From Arenicellales bacterium (GTDB lineage Bacteria > Pseudomonadota > Gammaproteobacteria > Arenicellales > UBA868): a DNA stretch of 5,923 nt. Positions 1-5,923 of the stretch are shown here, piece after piece. Each line of letters begins with the position of its first letter. The first letter of the stretch is position 1. Below the pieces are notes generated by a model that saw only the letters and a list, made by a program, of their open reading frames with translations, made no database searches and was not told the DNA's origin. Position numbers and translations under genes: made by a program. The stretch covers positions 1 to 5,923 of the forward strand of contig JAPKAJ010000147.1 of the NCBI GenBank assembly GCA_028825345.1, in the 5' to 3' direction.

Positions 1-2252
1 AGCGTTACGTCTTGGCTGTCGCACCAGAGCGGATCGAAGATTTTAAGGCGCTATGTGAGAGGGAGCGGTGCCTTTTTAGCATCGTGGGTAGCGCCAGTGC
101 GGATGAACATTTGCTTGTCTCCGGTGTGACCGGGGTGGCTGGGCCGCACCCGGTGGACCTGCCTATGACAACCCTGTTTGGCAACGCACCACGCATGCAG
201 CGCGATGTTCGGCGCCAGGCGGCCAATTATCCGGCTCTGGACCTTGCTGGCATCACAATGGCTGAAGCCTTTGATCGGGTGTTACGCCTGCCGGCGGTGG
301 CCGATAAAACCTTCCTGATCACAATCGGCGACCGAAGTGTCGGAGGCCAGGTGGTCCGTGATCAGATGGTCGGCCCCTGGCAGGTCCCAGTCGCTGATGC
401 CGGGGTTACGGCTGCGGGTTTTGATGGCCACACTGGAGAGGCAATGGCAGTGGGTGAGCGAACGCCTCTGGCCCTCGTGAGTGGGCCAGCCAGCGGTCGA
501 ATGGCCGTCGCCGAGGCAATTACCAATATTGCTTGCGCCGGGATTCACACTCTTTCAGATGTCCATCTGTCAGCCAACTGGATGGCTGCCGCTGGCGAGC
601 CCGGCGAAGACGCGGCACTTTTTGATACGGTACACGCGGTTGCGAGCGAACTTTGCCCGGCGCTTGGCATCTCGATTCCGGTAGGTAAGGATTCGATGTC
701 TATGTCGACCCGTTGGCAGGTTGGGGAAGTCGAGCATAGCGTCTCCTCTCCGCTATCGCTGGTGATTACCGCTTTTGCATCGGTTGGCGATGTGCGCAAG
801 TGCGTTACCCCCGAACTCAACTTGGAACTCGACACCGAGCTCTTGCTGGTGGATCTTGCCCGTGGCTGCCAGCGCCTTGGGGCCTCCGCATTGGCGCAGG
901 TATACGGGCAGGTCGGCGATCAGGTTCCGGACCTTGAATACCCCCAGGATCTGGTCGCATTTTTCGAGGTGACCCGGGAATTGCTGGCCCAGGGCTTATT
1001 ACTGGCGTATCACGATCGCTCCGATGGGGGCTTGGGGGTCACGCTTATTGAAATGGCGTTTGCCAGTCGCTGTTCGCTCGACATTGATCTGGGTGTTGTG
1101 GATGATCCGTTGGCAGCCGTTTTTGCCGAAGAAGCGGGAGCAGTCCTGCAGGTACCCCGTGATGCACTGGATCACGTCTGGGGTCTATTTGAGCGCGTTG
1201 GCTTGCGCCAATGGGTTCGGATTATCGGAAGACCAGGGGGTCCGCCTGACACTGTACGGATTCGGGCAGGCAAAGAGGTAGTACTCGAGGCCCGGCGCAG
1301 CGACTTGCATTGTGCCTGGTCAGAACTGAGTTCCCGCATGCAAGAGCTGCGCGATAACCCGCAATGCGCACTCGAGGAATACGCACGCCTGCGTGATCTA
1401 TCCGATCCGGGCTTAAGTGCCTCGGCGGCGTTTGATCCAGAGCACAACCCCGCGACAAGGGCCATTTTGAGTGGCAAACGCCCCAGGATTGCAATCTTGC
1501 GCGAGCAAGGGGTAAACGGGCAGATGGAGATGGCAGCTGCGTTTGATCGGGCGGGATTTGCCGCCGTTGATGTCACCATGTCTGATCTTACCGAGCGCCG
1601 GCACGATCTGGTGGACTTCAGTGGCTTTGTAGCCTGTGGCGGGTTCTCGTTTGGCGATGTACTGGGTGCCGGACAGGGTTGGGCTAAATCGATCCTTTTT
1701 CAGGCGAATATGCGGGACATGTTTGAAGAATTCTTTCACCGCGACAACGCTTTTGCGCTGGGAGTGTGTAATGGCTGCCAGATGATGGCAGCGCTGAAGG
1801 ATCTGATTCCCGGGGCCCAGCATTGGCCCGAATTCGCAAACAACCACTCAGGACAGTTTGAATCACGTGTTGTGATGGTGGAGGTTCTGGAAAGTGAGTC
1901 GGTCCTGTTTGAAGGAATGACGGGGAGTCGCCTTCCCGTTGTGGTGGCGCACGGCGAAGGCCGGGCCGTATTTTCTGGGTCGAATAAAGCGCCAATGCCG
2001 GATGACGTCGTGCAGGCCAGCCTGCGATTTGTCGATAACTACGGCAATGCTACCGATCAGTATCCGTTCAATCCGAATGGCTCTGATCACGGCATTACCG
2101 GCCTGTGTGCGGCTAAGGGCCGGGTTACCATCATGATGCCGCACCCTGAGCGCAACTTCAGGACGCTGACCAATTCTTGGCATCCAAAAGACTGGGGTGA
2201 ACACAGCCCGTGGCTGCGCCTCTTTCAAAATGCCCGCGCGTTTATCGGTTAA
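1..2252 (+). CDS. purL: Phosphoribosylformylglycinamidine synthase (FGAM synthase), C-terminal part; 5' end outside window
   Basis: Cytosolic enzyme of de novo purine synthesis that converts FGAR, glutamine and ATP to FGAM. The first complete codon is at 3 (reads RYVLAVAPERI), so the gene enters from the left; about 749 residues are visible. Numbering from that codon, the synthetase half carries GEAMAVGERTP (nt 429-470), SANWMAAAGEPGED (about 570-611) and VGKDSMS (681-701). A class I glutamine amidotransferase domain starts near residue 493 (RPRIAILREQGVN). It has the oxyanion region GGFSFGDVLGAG, nucleophile elbow GVCNGCQ with Cys589 (nt 1767), and His714 and Glu716 in MMPHPER (nt 2142-2150). 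These sit at a constant offset of 546 from Cys1135, His1260 and Glu1262 of enterobacterial PurL, so the visible part has no net insertion or loss between the triad residues and about 546 residues lie upstream. This is the long fused form, not the separate PurL/PurQ/PurS type. It ends with TAA at 2250 and converges on the next gene. Confidence 0.98.
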   Translation, partial: RYVLAVAPERIEDFKALCERERCLFSIVGSASADEHLLVSGVTGVAGPHPVDLPMTTLFGNAPRMQRDVRRQAANYPALDLAGITMAEAFDRVLRLPAVADKTFLITIGDRSVGGQVVRDQMVGPWQVPVADAGVTAAGFDGHTGEAMAVGERTPLALVSGPASGRMAVAEAITNIACAGIHTLSDVHLSANWMAAAGEPGEDAALFDTVHAVASELCPALGISIPVGKDSMSMSTRWQVGEVEHSVSSPLSLVITAFASVGDVRKCVTPELNLELDTELLLVDLARGCQRLGASALAQVYGQVGDQVPDLEYPQDLVAFFEVTRELLAQGLLLAYHDRSDGGLGVTLIEMAFASRCSLDIDLGVVDDPLAAVFAEEAGAVLQVPRDALDHVWGLFERVGLRQWVRIIGRPGGPPDTVRIRAGKEVVLEARRSDLHCAWSELSSRMQELRDNPQCALEEYARLRDLSDPGLSASAAFDPEHNPATRAILSGKRPRIAILREQGVNGQMEMAAAFDRAGFAAVDVTMSDLTERRHDLVDFSGFVACGGFSFGDVLGAGQGWAKSILFQANMRDMFEEFFHRDNAFALGVCNGCQMMAALKDLIPGAQHWPEFANNHSGQFESRVVMVEVLESESVLFEGMTGSRLPVVVAHGEGRAVFSGSNKAPMPDDVVQASLRFVDNYGNATDQYPFNPNGSDHGITGLCAAKGRVTIMMPHPERNFRTLTNSWHPKDWGEHSPWLRLFQNARAFIG

Positions 2253-2282
2253 GTAAAACAGTACAGGAGTCGATAGGCCTGC

Positions 2283-3956
2283 CTACATTGCACTATAGGA
2301 TGGCCCGCCACCACCCTCGGGAGTCACCCAGGTGATGTTCTGGCTGGGATCCTTGATATCGCAGGTCTTGCAATGAATGCAGTTCTGGGCATTTATCTGA
2401 AAGCGCTGCTCTGAGCCTTCGCTGACAATTTCGTAGACCCCCGCCGGACAATATCGCTGCGCGGGCTCAGCCCAACGGGGCAGATTTACGCTAAGAGGAA
2501 GATCCGCATCGCCAAGATGCAGGTGTACCGGTTGGTCTTCTTCGTGGTTGGTATTGGTCAGAAAAACTGACGAGTTTTTGTCAAAGGTCAGAACTCCGTC
2601 AGGTTTGGGGTAGTCGATCGGCGTAGCATTATCGACCTCTTTGAGTGAGTCGTGATCGACAGTGTTGTCTTTTAGCGTGAAAGGTAATTTGCCGCGCAGC
2701 CAGTTCTGATCGACGTAATTGAATGCTCCGCCCAGATAAGGGCCAAACTTATGCAAGGCTGACCCGAAATTACGTGCCGACTTCAGTTCCGGGTAAAGCC
2801 AGGAGCAGCGCATGTGCGAGTCGTAGTGGGTGTGATCTTTGCCGCCTGGGTCCCCCTCTAAGAGCACCTCGACAATAGTTTCAGCGGCGAGCATCCCGGA
2901 TTTCATGGCGGTATGGGTGCCCTTGATCTTAGAGAAGTTGAGTGTGCCGGCATCACAACCTACCAGGAAGGCTCCCGGCAGGGACATTTTGGGCAGGGAA
3001 TTAAGACCCCCTTTGGTAATCGCTCGAGCACCGTACGATAGTCGTTCACCACCGGCCAGAGTAGGTGCAATTTTGGGGTGCGTCTTAAACCGCTGCAGCT
3101 CGTCGAAGGGGCTTAGGTAGGGGTTGTCGTAATTCAAATCGACGATAAGCCCCAGCGCGACCTGACGATCCTCTAAATGGTACAAAAAGGCACCGCCGGA
3201 TGCATGGTTTTCTGACAACGGCCAGCCGGCGCCATGCACAACCAACCCCGGCTCGTGACAGGCAGGATCCACTCGCCACAGTTCTTTAAGGCCAATGCCG
3301 TAGTGTTGGGGTGATTTTTCATGATCAAGCGCATACTGGCGGATCAGCTGCTTGCCGAGGTGCCCCCGGCAACCCTCAGCGAACACCGTGTACTTGGCAT
3401 GCAGTTCCATGCCTGCCTCATACGCGGCTTTGTGTTCACCGTTTTTAGCGATACCCATCTCACCGGTGGCTACTCCCTTAACTGCGCCGGTGTCATTGAA
3501 CAACACTTCGCTGGCGGGAAATCCCGGATAGATATCGACCCCTAAAGATTCAGCCTGTTCGCCAAGCCAGCGGGCCACCTGACTCAGGCTGACAATGTAG
3601 TTGCCGTGGTTATGCATGGTCTGCGGAGCGAGGGCATTGGGGATCTTTAGCGCTTTTTGGGCGCTGGTAAAAAAATAGATCTCATCACGGGTAACCGGTG
3701 TATTCAGCGGCGCGCCGCGCTCTGCCCAGTCCGGAAACAGCTCGTTCAGTGCCGTGGGCTCAATCACCGCACCGGAGAGGATGTGATCGCCCACGGCCGC
3801 CGCTTTTTCAAGCACCACCACGCTGAGCTCTAGCTCATGTTGTTTGGAAAGTTGCATCAACCGGCAGGCGGCGGAAAGGCCAGCCGGGCCGGCGCCAACG
3901 ACAACGATGTCGACCTCCATGGATTCTCGTTCGATGGGTGCGGTGGACTCAGTCAT
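2283..3956 (-). CDS. Electron transfer flavoprotein-ubiquinone oxidoreductase (ETF-QO)
   Basis: Membrane-associated FAD and 4Fe-4S enzyme (ETFDH homologue) that passes electrons from reduced ETF, hence from acyl-CoA and related dehydrogenases, to ubiquinone. From ATG 3956 it is 557 aa, close to the ~550 aa of bacterial relatives. The N-terminal FAD-binding Rossmann motif is VVVGAGPAG (residues 18-26), followed by the family blocks HILSGAVIEP, MHNHGNYIVSL, AEGCRGHLGKQLI and HTAMKSGMLAAE. The C-terminal ferredoxin-like part has the cluster cysteines Cys503 (YCPAGVYE), Cys526, Cys529 and Cys532 (NCIHCKTCDIKDPSQN), all present. Start choice: the ATG at 3956 has GGGA 5 nt upstream and gives a terminus that aligns with Pseudomonas ETF-QO (IERESMEVD against MEREYMEFD, from memory). 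The frame stays open to a TTG at 3980, and an internal ATG at 3920 also begins just before the Rossmann fold. No etfA or etfB gene is visible beside it. The gene stands alone on the minus strand, divergent from the PHP/dehydrogenase pair. Confidence 0.97.
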   Translation of the reverse strand: MTESTAPIERESMEVDIVVVGAGPAGLSAACRLMQLSKQHELELSVVVLEKAAAVGDHILSGAVIEPTALNELFPDWAERGAPLNTPVTRDEIYFFTSAQKALKIPNALAPQTMHNHGNYIVSLSQVARWLGEQAESLGVDIYPGFPASEVLFNDTGAVKGVATGEMGIAKNGEHKAAYEAGMELHAKYTVFAEGCRGHLGKQLIRQYALDHEKSPQHYGIGLKELWRVDPACHEPGLVVHGAGWPLSENHASGGAFLYHLEDRQVALGLIVDLNYDNPYLSPFDELQRFKTHPKIAPTLAGGERLSYGARAITKGGLNSLPKMSLPGAFLVGCDAGTLNFSKIKGTHTAMKSGMLAAETIVEVLLEGDPGGKDHTHYDSHMRCSWLYPELKSARNFGSALHKFGPYLGGAFNYVDQNWLRGKLPFTLKDNTVDHDSLKEVDNATPIDYPKPDGVLTFDKNSSVFLTNTNHEEDQPVHLHLGDADLPLSVNLPRWAEPAQRYCPAGVYEIVSEGSEQRFQINAQNCIHCKTCDIKDPSQNITWVTPEGGGGPSYSAM

Positions 3957-3961
3957 GTTAA

Positions 3962-3965
3962 TCCC
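3962..3965 (-). promoter_or_regulatory. Candidate ribosome binding site for ETF-QO
   Basis: On the minus strand GGGA lies 5 nt before the ATG at 3956. It is a short, weak Shine-Dalgarno match but well spaced. It favours the ATG over the upstream TTG at 3980, whose nearest purine-rich stretch (AAGG) is only 3 nt away. Confidence 0.4.
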
Positions 3966-4033
3966 AGCATTTAAGGCCAATGACCTTAGAGTACCTGCAG
4001 GATGCCGGTGAGGGAAGTCTTGCCGGCGACAAA

Positions 4034-4051
4034 CCTGATCCAGCCCTGATC
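4034..4051. repeat. Direct repeat CCTGATC x2, 11-bp period
   Basis: CCTGATC occurs at 4034-4040 and again at 4045-4051, start to start 11 bp, about one helical turn. On the minus strand, which is the ETF-QO leader, it reads GATCAGG twice, 80-120 nt before the start codon. The arrangement is compatible with a regulator binding two half-sites on one DNA face, but seven-base repeats can arise by chance. Confidence 0.4.
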
Positions 4052-4074
4052 GAGGAGGGGTGCTGCAAGCGTTA

Positions 4075-4095
4075 ACTCTTCTAAATTTGAGGAGT
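4075..4095. promoter_or_regulatory. Imperfect 21-bp palindrome, possible operator
   Basis: The left arm ACTCTTCTAA (4075-4084) and right arm TTTGAGGAGT (4086-4095) flank a central A at 4085. Eight of ten positions pair in Watson-Crick fashion, one is T against G and one is T against T. Size and symmetry suit a dimeric helix-turn-helix repressor. It lies about 120 bp before the ETF-QO start and 270 bp before the PHP start. I do not recognise it as the site of a named regulator. It has no following T-run on either strand, so it is not a Rho-independent terminator. Confidence 0.4.
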
Positions 4096-4130
4096 GAGTC
4101 CGTGAGCTAAGATTAAACAAGGCATCGCTG

Positions 4131-4188
4131 CTCCGTTTTTCTATGACAGACGCTCGCCGTTTGGGTTTAGTGGCCCCGACCGCCGTTT
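4131..4188. repeat. Three copies of CNCCGTTT spaced 24 and 26 bp
   Basis: CTCCGTTT begins at 4131, and CGCCGTTT begins at 4155 and at 4181. On the minus strand they read AAACGGCG, AAACGGCG and AAACGGAG. All three share orientation and sit roughly 2.3-2.5 helical turns apart in the middle of the divergent region. They could be an activator-binding array; chance similarity is not excluded. Confidence 0.35.
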
Positions 4189-4248
4189 TGAGAAAGATTG
4201 ACCACTTTTGATGGGGGAGGTCATAGGGAGAAAGGCTTCGTTGCCGTA

Positions 4249-4278
4249 TCGACTCATAGCAATTACTACTTTTATAAC
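4249..4278 (+). promoter_or_regulatory. Candidate sigma-70-like promoter for the PHP gene operon
   Basis: TCGACT (4249-4254, four of six matches to TTGACA) and TATAAC (4273-4278, five of six to TATAAT) are separated by 18 bp. Transcription would start near 4285, giving an untranslated leader of about 80 nt. A second -10-like hexamer, TATTAT (4307-4312), lacks a convincing -35. The call rests on consensus matching by eye only. Confidence 0.3.
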
Positions 4279-4351
4279 AGGCGTGCAATCCACAGGCCAG
4301 TAGTCGTATTATTCGGCTTGTCTATGCGTAGCACACGTTAGATTACAGCCT

Positions 4352-4356
4352 GAGGG
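4352..4356 (+). promoter_or_regulatory. Ribosome binding site for the PHP gene, start ambiguous
   Basis: GAGGG lies 10 nt before the ATG at 4367. An almost equal signal, AGGA at 4374-4377, lies 10 nt before a second in-frame ATG at 4388 (MNKLPF). Either could be the true start; the conserved domain begins well after both. Confidence 0.45.
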
Positions 4357-4366
4357 CGATGTCACC

Positions 4367-5284
4367 ATGGGTCAGGACAGTACGATCATGAATAAGCTCC
4401 CATTTTCCTCACCTGGACGTTTTTACAAGGGGAACTTGCATACCCATTGCACCGGCTCCGATGGCGACTATTCGGTTCAAGAGGTGGTGCGCCGTTACCG
4501 GGACAAAGGCTACGACTTTCTGGCAATAAGCGATCATTTCCTTGAGCGTTACGACTACCCGGTAACCGATACCCGATCCTTTCGCCGAGAAGACTTCACC
4601 ACCCTTATTGCCGCCGAGTTGCACGCCGGCAAATTATTGAACGATGAGTTGTGGCACGTACTCGCGGTTGGGTTACCCCTGGATTTTCCACCCAAAGGCG
4701 TCGACGAGGGTATTGTGGCATTGGCCGAGCGGGCATTTGCGGCCGGCGCTTTTATGGGCATCGTTCATCCAGCATGGTACGGGCTCCAACCTGAAGACGC
4801 GCAACTGTTGCCATTCGCCCACGCTGTCGAGGTATATAACCATGGCGCCGAGATAGAAAATGATCGCGGCGACGGCTGGGGGTTGTGCGATATGTTGCTG
4901 AACGATGGCAGGCGACTACACGGCTTTGCAACAGATGACGCTCATCATATGGCGCATGATGCTTTTGGCGGCTGGGTTCATGTTAAGGCCGAGAGCCTGG
5001 ACCCGCAATCGATACTGGAAAGCTTGAAAGCCGGAGCGTTCTATTCATCTCAGGGGCCGCAGATCGAGAATATCGAAATCAGCCCCGATGAGGTGCTCAT
5101 CGAGTGTTCGCCGGCGCGTGCGGTGATGATCGCCGGGCGTGGTTCACGGGCCGACAAAGTGCTGGGCACCGGGATCAGGTCGGCACGCTTGTCATTGCAG
5201 CGCTTTACGCCGGGGCATTTTCGGATTACGGTTGTTGATGCCGATGGCCGCAAGGCCTGGTCTAACCCAGTTTGGCTGGAGTGA
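4367..5284 (+). CDS. PHP-domain metallohydrolase, CehA/McbA-like, substrate unknown
   Basis: A predicted metal-dependent phosphoesterase or hydrolase of the PHP superfamily, 305 aa (298 aa from the second ATG), with no signal peptide or membrane segment, so probably cytosolic. The metal-site pattern appears complete: His25 and His27 (GNLHTHCTGSDGD), Asp32, Asp56-His57 (AISDHF), Glu84 (IAAELHAG), His97 (ELWHVLAVG), His134 (IVHPAWYG), and Asp190/Asp191 with His193/His194 (FATDDAHH). EVYNHGAE (155-162) is another conserved-looking block. From about residue 240 the chain changes to a short beta-rich tail ending AWSNPVWLE, seen in related PHP proteins. The size and single domain argue against a DNA polymerase PHP domain, and histidinol phosphatase is unlikely because no his gene is nearby. 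It is followed after 16 bp by an HSD10-like dehydrogenase, so it may act on a metabolite of acyl-CoA catabolism; that is inference. Family assignment is firm, substrate is not. Confidence 0.87.
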   Translation: MGQDSTIMNKLPFSSPGRFYKGNLHTHCTGSDGDYSVQEVVRRYRDKGYDFLAISDHFLERYDYPVTDTRSFRREDFTTLIAAELHAGKLLNDELWHVLAVGLPLDFPPKGVDEGIVALAERAFAAGAFMGIVHPAWYGLQPEDAQLLPFAHAVEVYNHGAEIENDRGDGWGLCDMLLNDGRRLHGFATDDAHHMAHDAFGGWVHVKAESLDPQSILESLKAGAFYSSQGPQIENIEISPDEVLIECSPARAVMIAGRGSRADKVLGTGIRSARLSLQRFTPGHFRITVVDADGRKAWSNPVWLE

Positions 5285-5288
5285 TATT

Positions 5289-5292
5289 GGAG
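5289..5292 (+). promoter_or_regulatory. Ribosome binding site for the HSD10-like dehydrogenase
   Basis: GGAG lies 8 nt before the ATG at 5301 and 11 nt before the adjacent in-frame ATG at 5304, which favours the first. It sits inside the 16-bp gap after the PHP stop codon (5282-5284), consistent with co-transcription and possibly coupled translation. Confidence 0.65.
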
Positions 5293-5300
5293 CTCGCGAT

Positions 5301-5923
5301 ATGATGGATCTGAATGGCGTAACCGCGTTGGTGACAGGCGCGGGTTCCGGCATGGGCGCTGCCACCGCAAAAGCGCTTGCAAAGCGTGGAGCCCGAGTCG
5401 CGGTGGTCGATCTGAACCTCGAAAGCGCACAACAGACTGCGGATTCGATCAAGGGTCTTGCTTTAAGTGCTGATGTCTCCAGTGGCGAGTCGGTTGAGGC
5501 AGCACTGCAACAGGTGGTTGATGAGTTGGGCGCGCCCCGCGTGGTGGTGAGTTGCGCAGGGATTGCAGCGGCGTCACGCATTGTCGGACGCGAGGGGCCG
5601 CACGAGTTGGATCTTTACCAGCGGGTGATCAACGTAAATCTGGTGGGCACTTTCAACGTATTGCGCCTTACGGCCGAGCGGATGAGCACCCTTGATCCGG
5701 TATCAGATAGTGGCGCCCGTGGTGTTATCGTCAATACCGCTTCCGTTGCAGCCTATGATGGGCAGATAGGCCAGGCCGCTTACAGCTCATCCAAGGGCGG
5801 TGTGGTGGCCCTCACTTTGCCAGCTGCCCGTGAACTGGCGCGTTTTGGGATTCGGGTCATGACGGTGGCGCCTGGACTCATCGGCACCCCCATGCTGCTC
5901 AATATGCCAGATGAGGTTCAACA
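5301..5923 (+). CDS. 3-hydroxyacyl-CoA dehydrogenase type 2 (HSD10-like SDR), 3' end outside window
   Basis: NAD-dependent short-chain dehydrogenase/reductase that by family oxidises short 3-hydroxyacyl-CoAs, including 2-methyl-3-hydroxybutyryl-CoA of isoleucine breakdown. The window holds 207 codons plus two bases, of about 255 expected. Visible features are the cofactor loop TGAGSGMG (residues 12-19), Asp37 at the end of the second beta strand (VAVVDLN, indicating NAD over NADP), Asn113 (INVNLVG), Ser148 (NTASVAA), Tyr161 and Lys165 (AAYSSSKGG). The stretch RGVIVNTASVAAYDGQIGQA and the later APGLIGTPMLLNMPDEVQ resemble human HSD17B10 ([20 protein letters not shown], from memory), which sets it apart from FabG-type reductases. 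One oddity is that the NNAG-type motif reads SCAG (84-87), with Ser where HSD10 has Asn. It lies 16 bp after the PHP gene and is probably its operon partner. Confidence 0.92.
   Translation, partial: MMDLNGVTALVTGAGSGMGAATAKALAKRGARVAVVDLNLESAQQTADSIKGLALSADVSSGESVEAALQQVVDELGAPRVVVSCAGIAAASRIVGREGPHELDLYQRVINVNLVGTFNVLRLTAERMSTLDPVSDSGARGVIVNTASVAAYDGQIGQAAYSSSKGGVVALTLPAARELARFGIRVMTVAPGLIGTPMLLNMPDEVQ

Larger units (their letters stand above)
3957..4366. other. Divergent intergenic control region, no convincing gene
   Basis: A 410-bp gap separates the ETF-QO start (leftward) from the PHP gene start (rightward), so it should hold both promoters. I find no tRNA-like or other structured RNA gene in it. 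The part nearest ETF-QO (to about 4070) is GC-rich and contains short direct and inverted repeats. The middle and right parts are more AT-rich. The specific elements are listed separately. A 100-codon minus-strand frame (3986-4288) and a 30-codon plus-strand frame (4211-4303) lack good start signals and are not called as genes. Confidence 0.7.

Noticed and set aside
1172..1579. Long antisense open frames within purL, such as this 135-codon one
   Set aside because: They are shadows of a strongly conserved gene in GC-rich sequence and show no domain or start signal.
12..2252. TTG at position 12 as the start of a separate short PurL
   Set aside because: The frame stays open to the window edge, the upstream codons RYV match PurL, and the catalytic triad offset shows about 546 residues lie further upstream.
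3994..4001. Perfect 8-bp palindrome CCTGCAGG
   Set aside because: Too short and isolated to support an operator; expected by chance in sequence of this composition.
4198..4226. TTGACC followed after 17 bp by TCATAG as a promoter
   Set aside because: The -35 match is good but the -10 agrees with consensus at only two of six positions.
3986..4288. 100-codon minus-strand open frame just upstream of ETF-QO
   Set aside because: It begins with TTG, has no clear ribosome binding site, shows no recognisable domain, and spans the region expected to hold the divergent promoters.
4211..4303. 30-codon plus-strand frame with a short hydrophobic stretch (LIAITTFITGV), possible leader peptide
   Set aside because: No Shine-Dalgarno sequence before its ATG, and the best promoter candidate lies inside it, so it would not be on that transcript.

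Overview
This window looks like ordinary chromosome from a gammaproteobacterium, possibly a marine or Pseudomonas-like lineage. The evidence is the long, glutaminase-fused form of FGAM synthase, a proteobacterial ETF-ubiquinone oxidoreductase very close to the Pseudomonas type, and moderately GC-rich coding sequence. No lineage marker allows a finer placement. I see no mobile element, CRISPR array, rRNA, tRNA or phage gene.

Layout. (1) 1-2252, plus strand: the C-terminal ~58% of purL, whose 5' end lies outside the window. (2) 2253-2282: a 30-bp convergent gap with no evident terminator. (3) 2283-3956, minus strand: a complete ETF-quinone oxidoreductase gene. (4) 3957-4366: a 410-bp divergent intergenic region with no convincing gene. 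It does hold several short repeats: an imperfect palindrome, an 11-bp-phased direct repeat and a three-copy CNCCGTTT motif. It also holds a weak sigma-70-like promoter facing right. (5) 4367-5284, plus strand: a PHP-domain metallohydrolase of unknown substrate. (6) 5301 to the window end, plus strand: an HSD10-like (type 2) 3-hydroxyacyl-CoA dehydrogenase of the SDR superfamily, cut off at its 3' end. Genes 5 and 6 are 16 bp apart and are very probably co-transcribed.

How the genes fit together. purL belongs to de novo purine synthesis and has no evident link to the rest. The right part has a catabolic theme. HSD10-type enzymes oxidise 3-hydroxyacyl-CoAs, including 2-methyl-3-hydroxybutyryl-CoA from isoleucine. 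ETF-QO returns electrons from acyl-CoA dehydrogenases to the quinone pool. The shared divergent control region makes joint regulation of acyl-CoA or branched-chain amino-acid oxidation plausible, but this is inference. The PHP protein is the only member whose job cannot be read from the sequence, and it is the best candidate for something undescribed.
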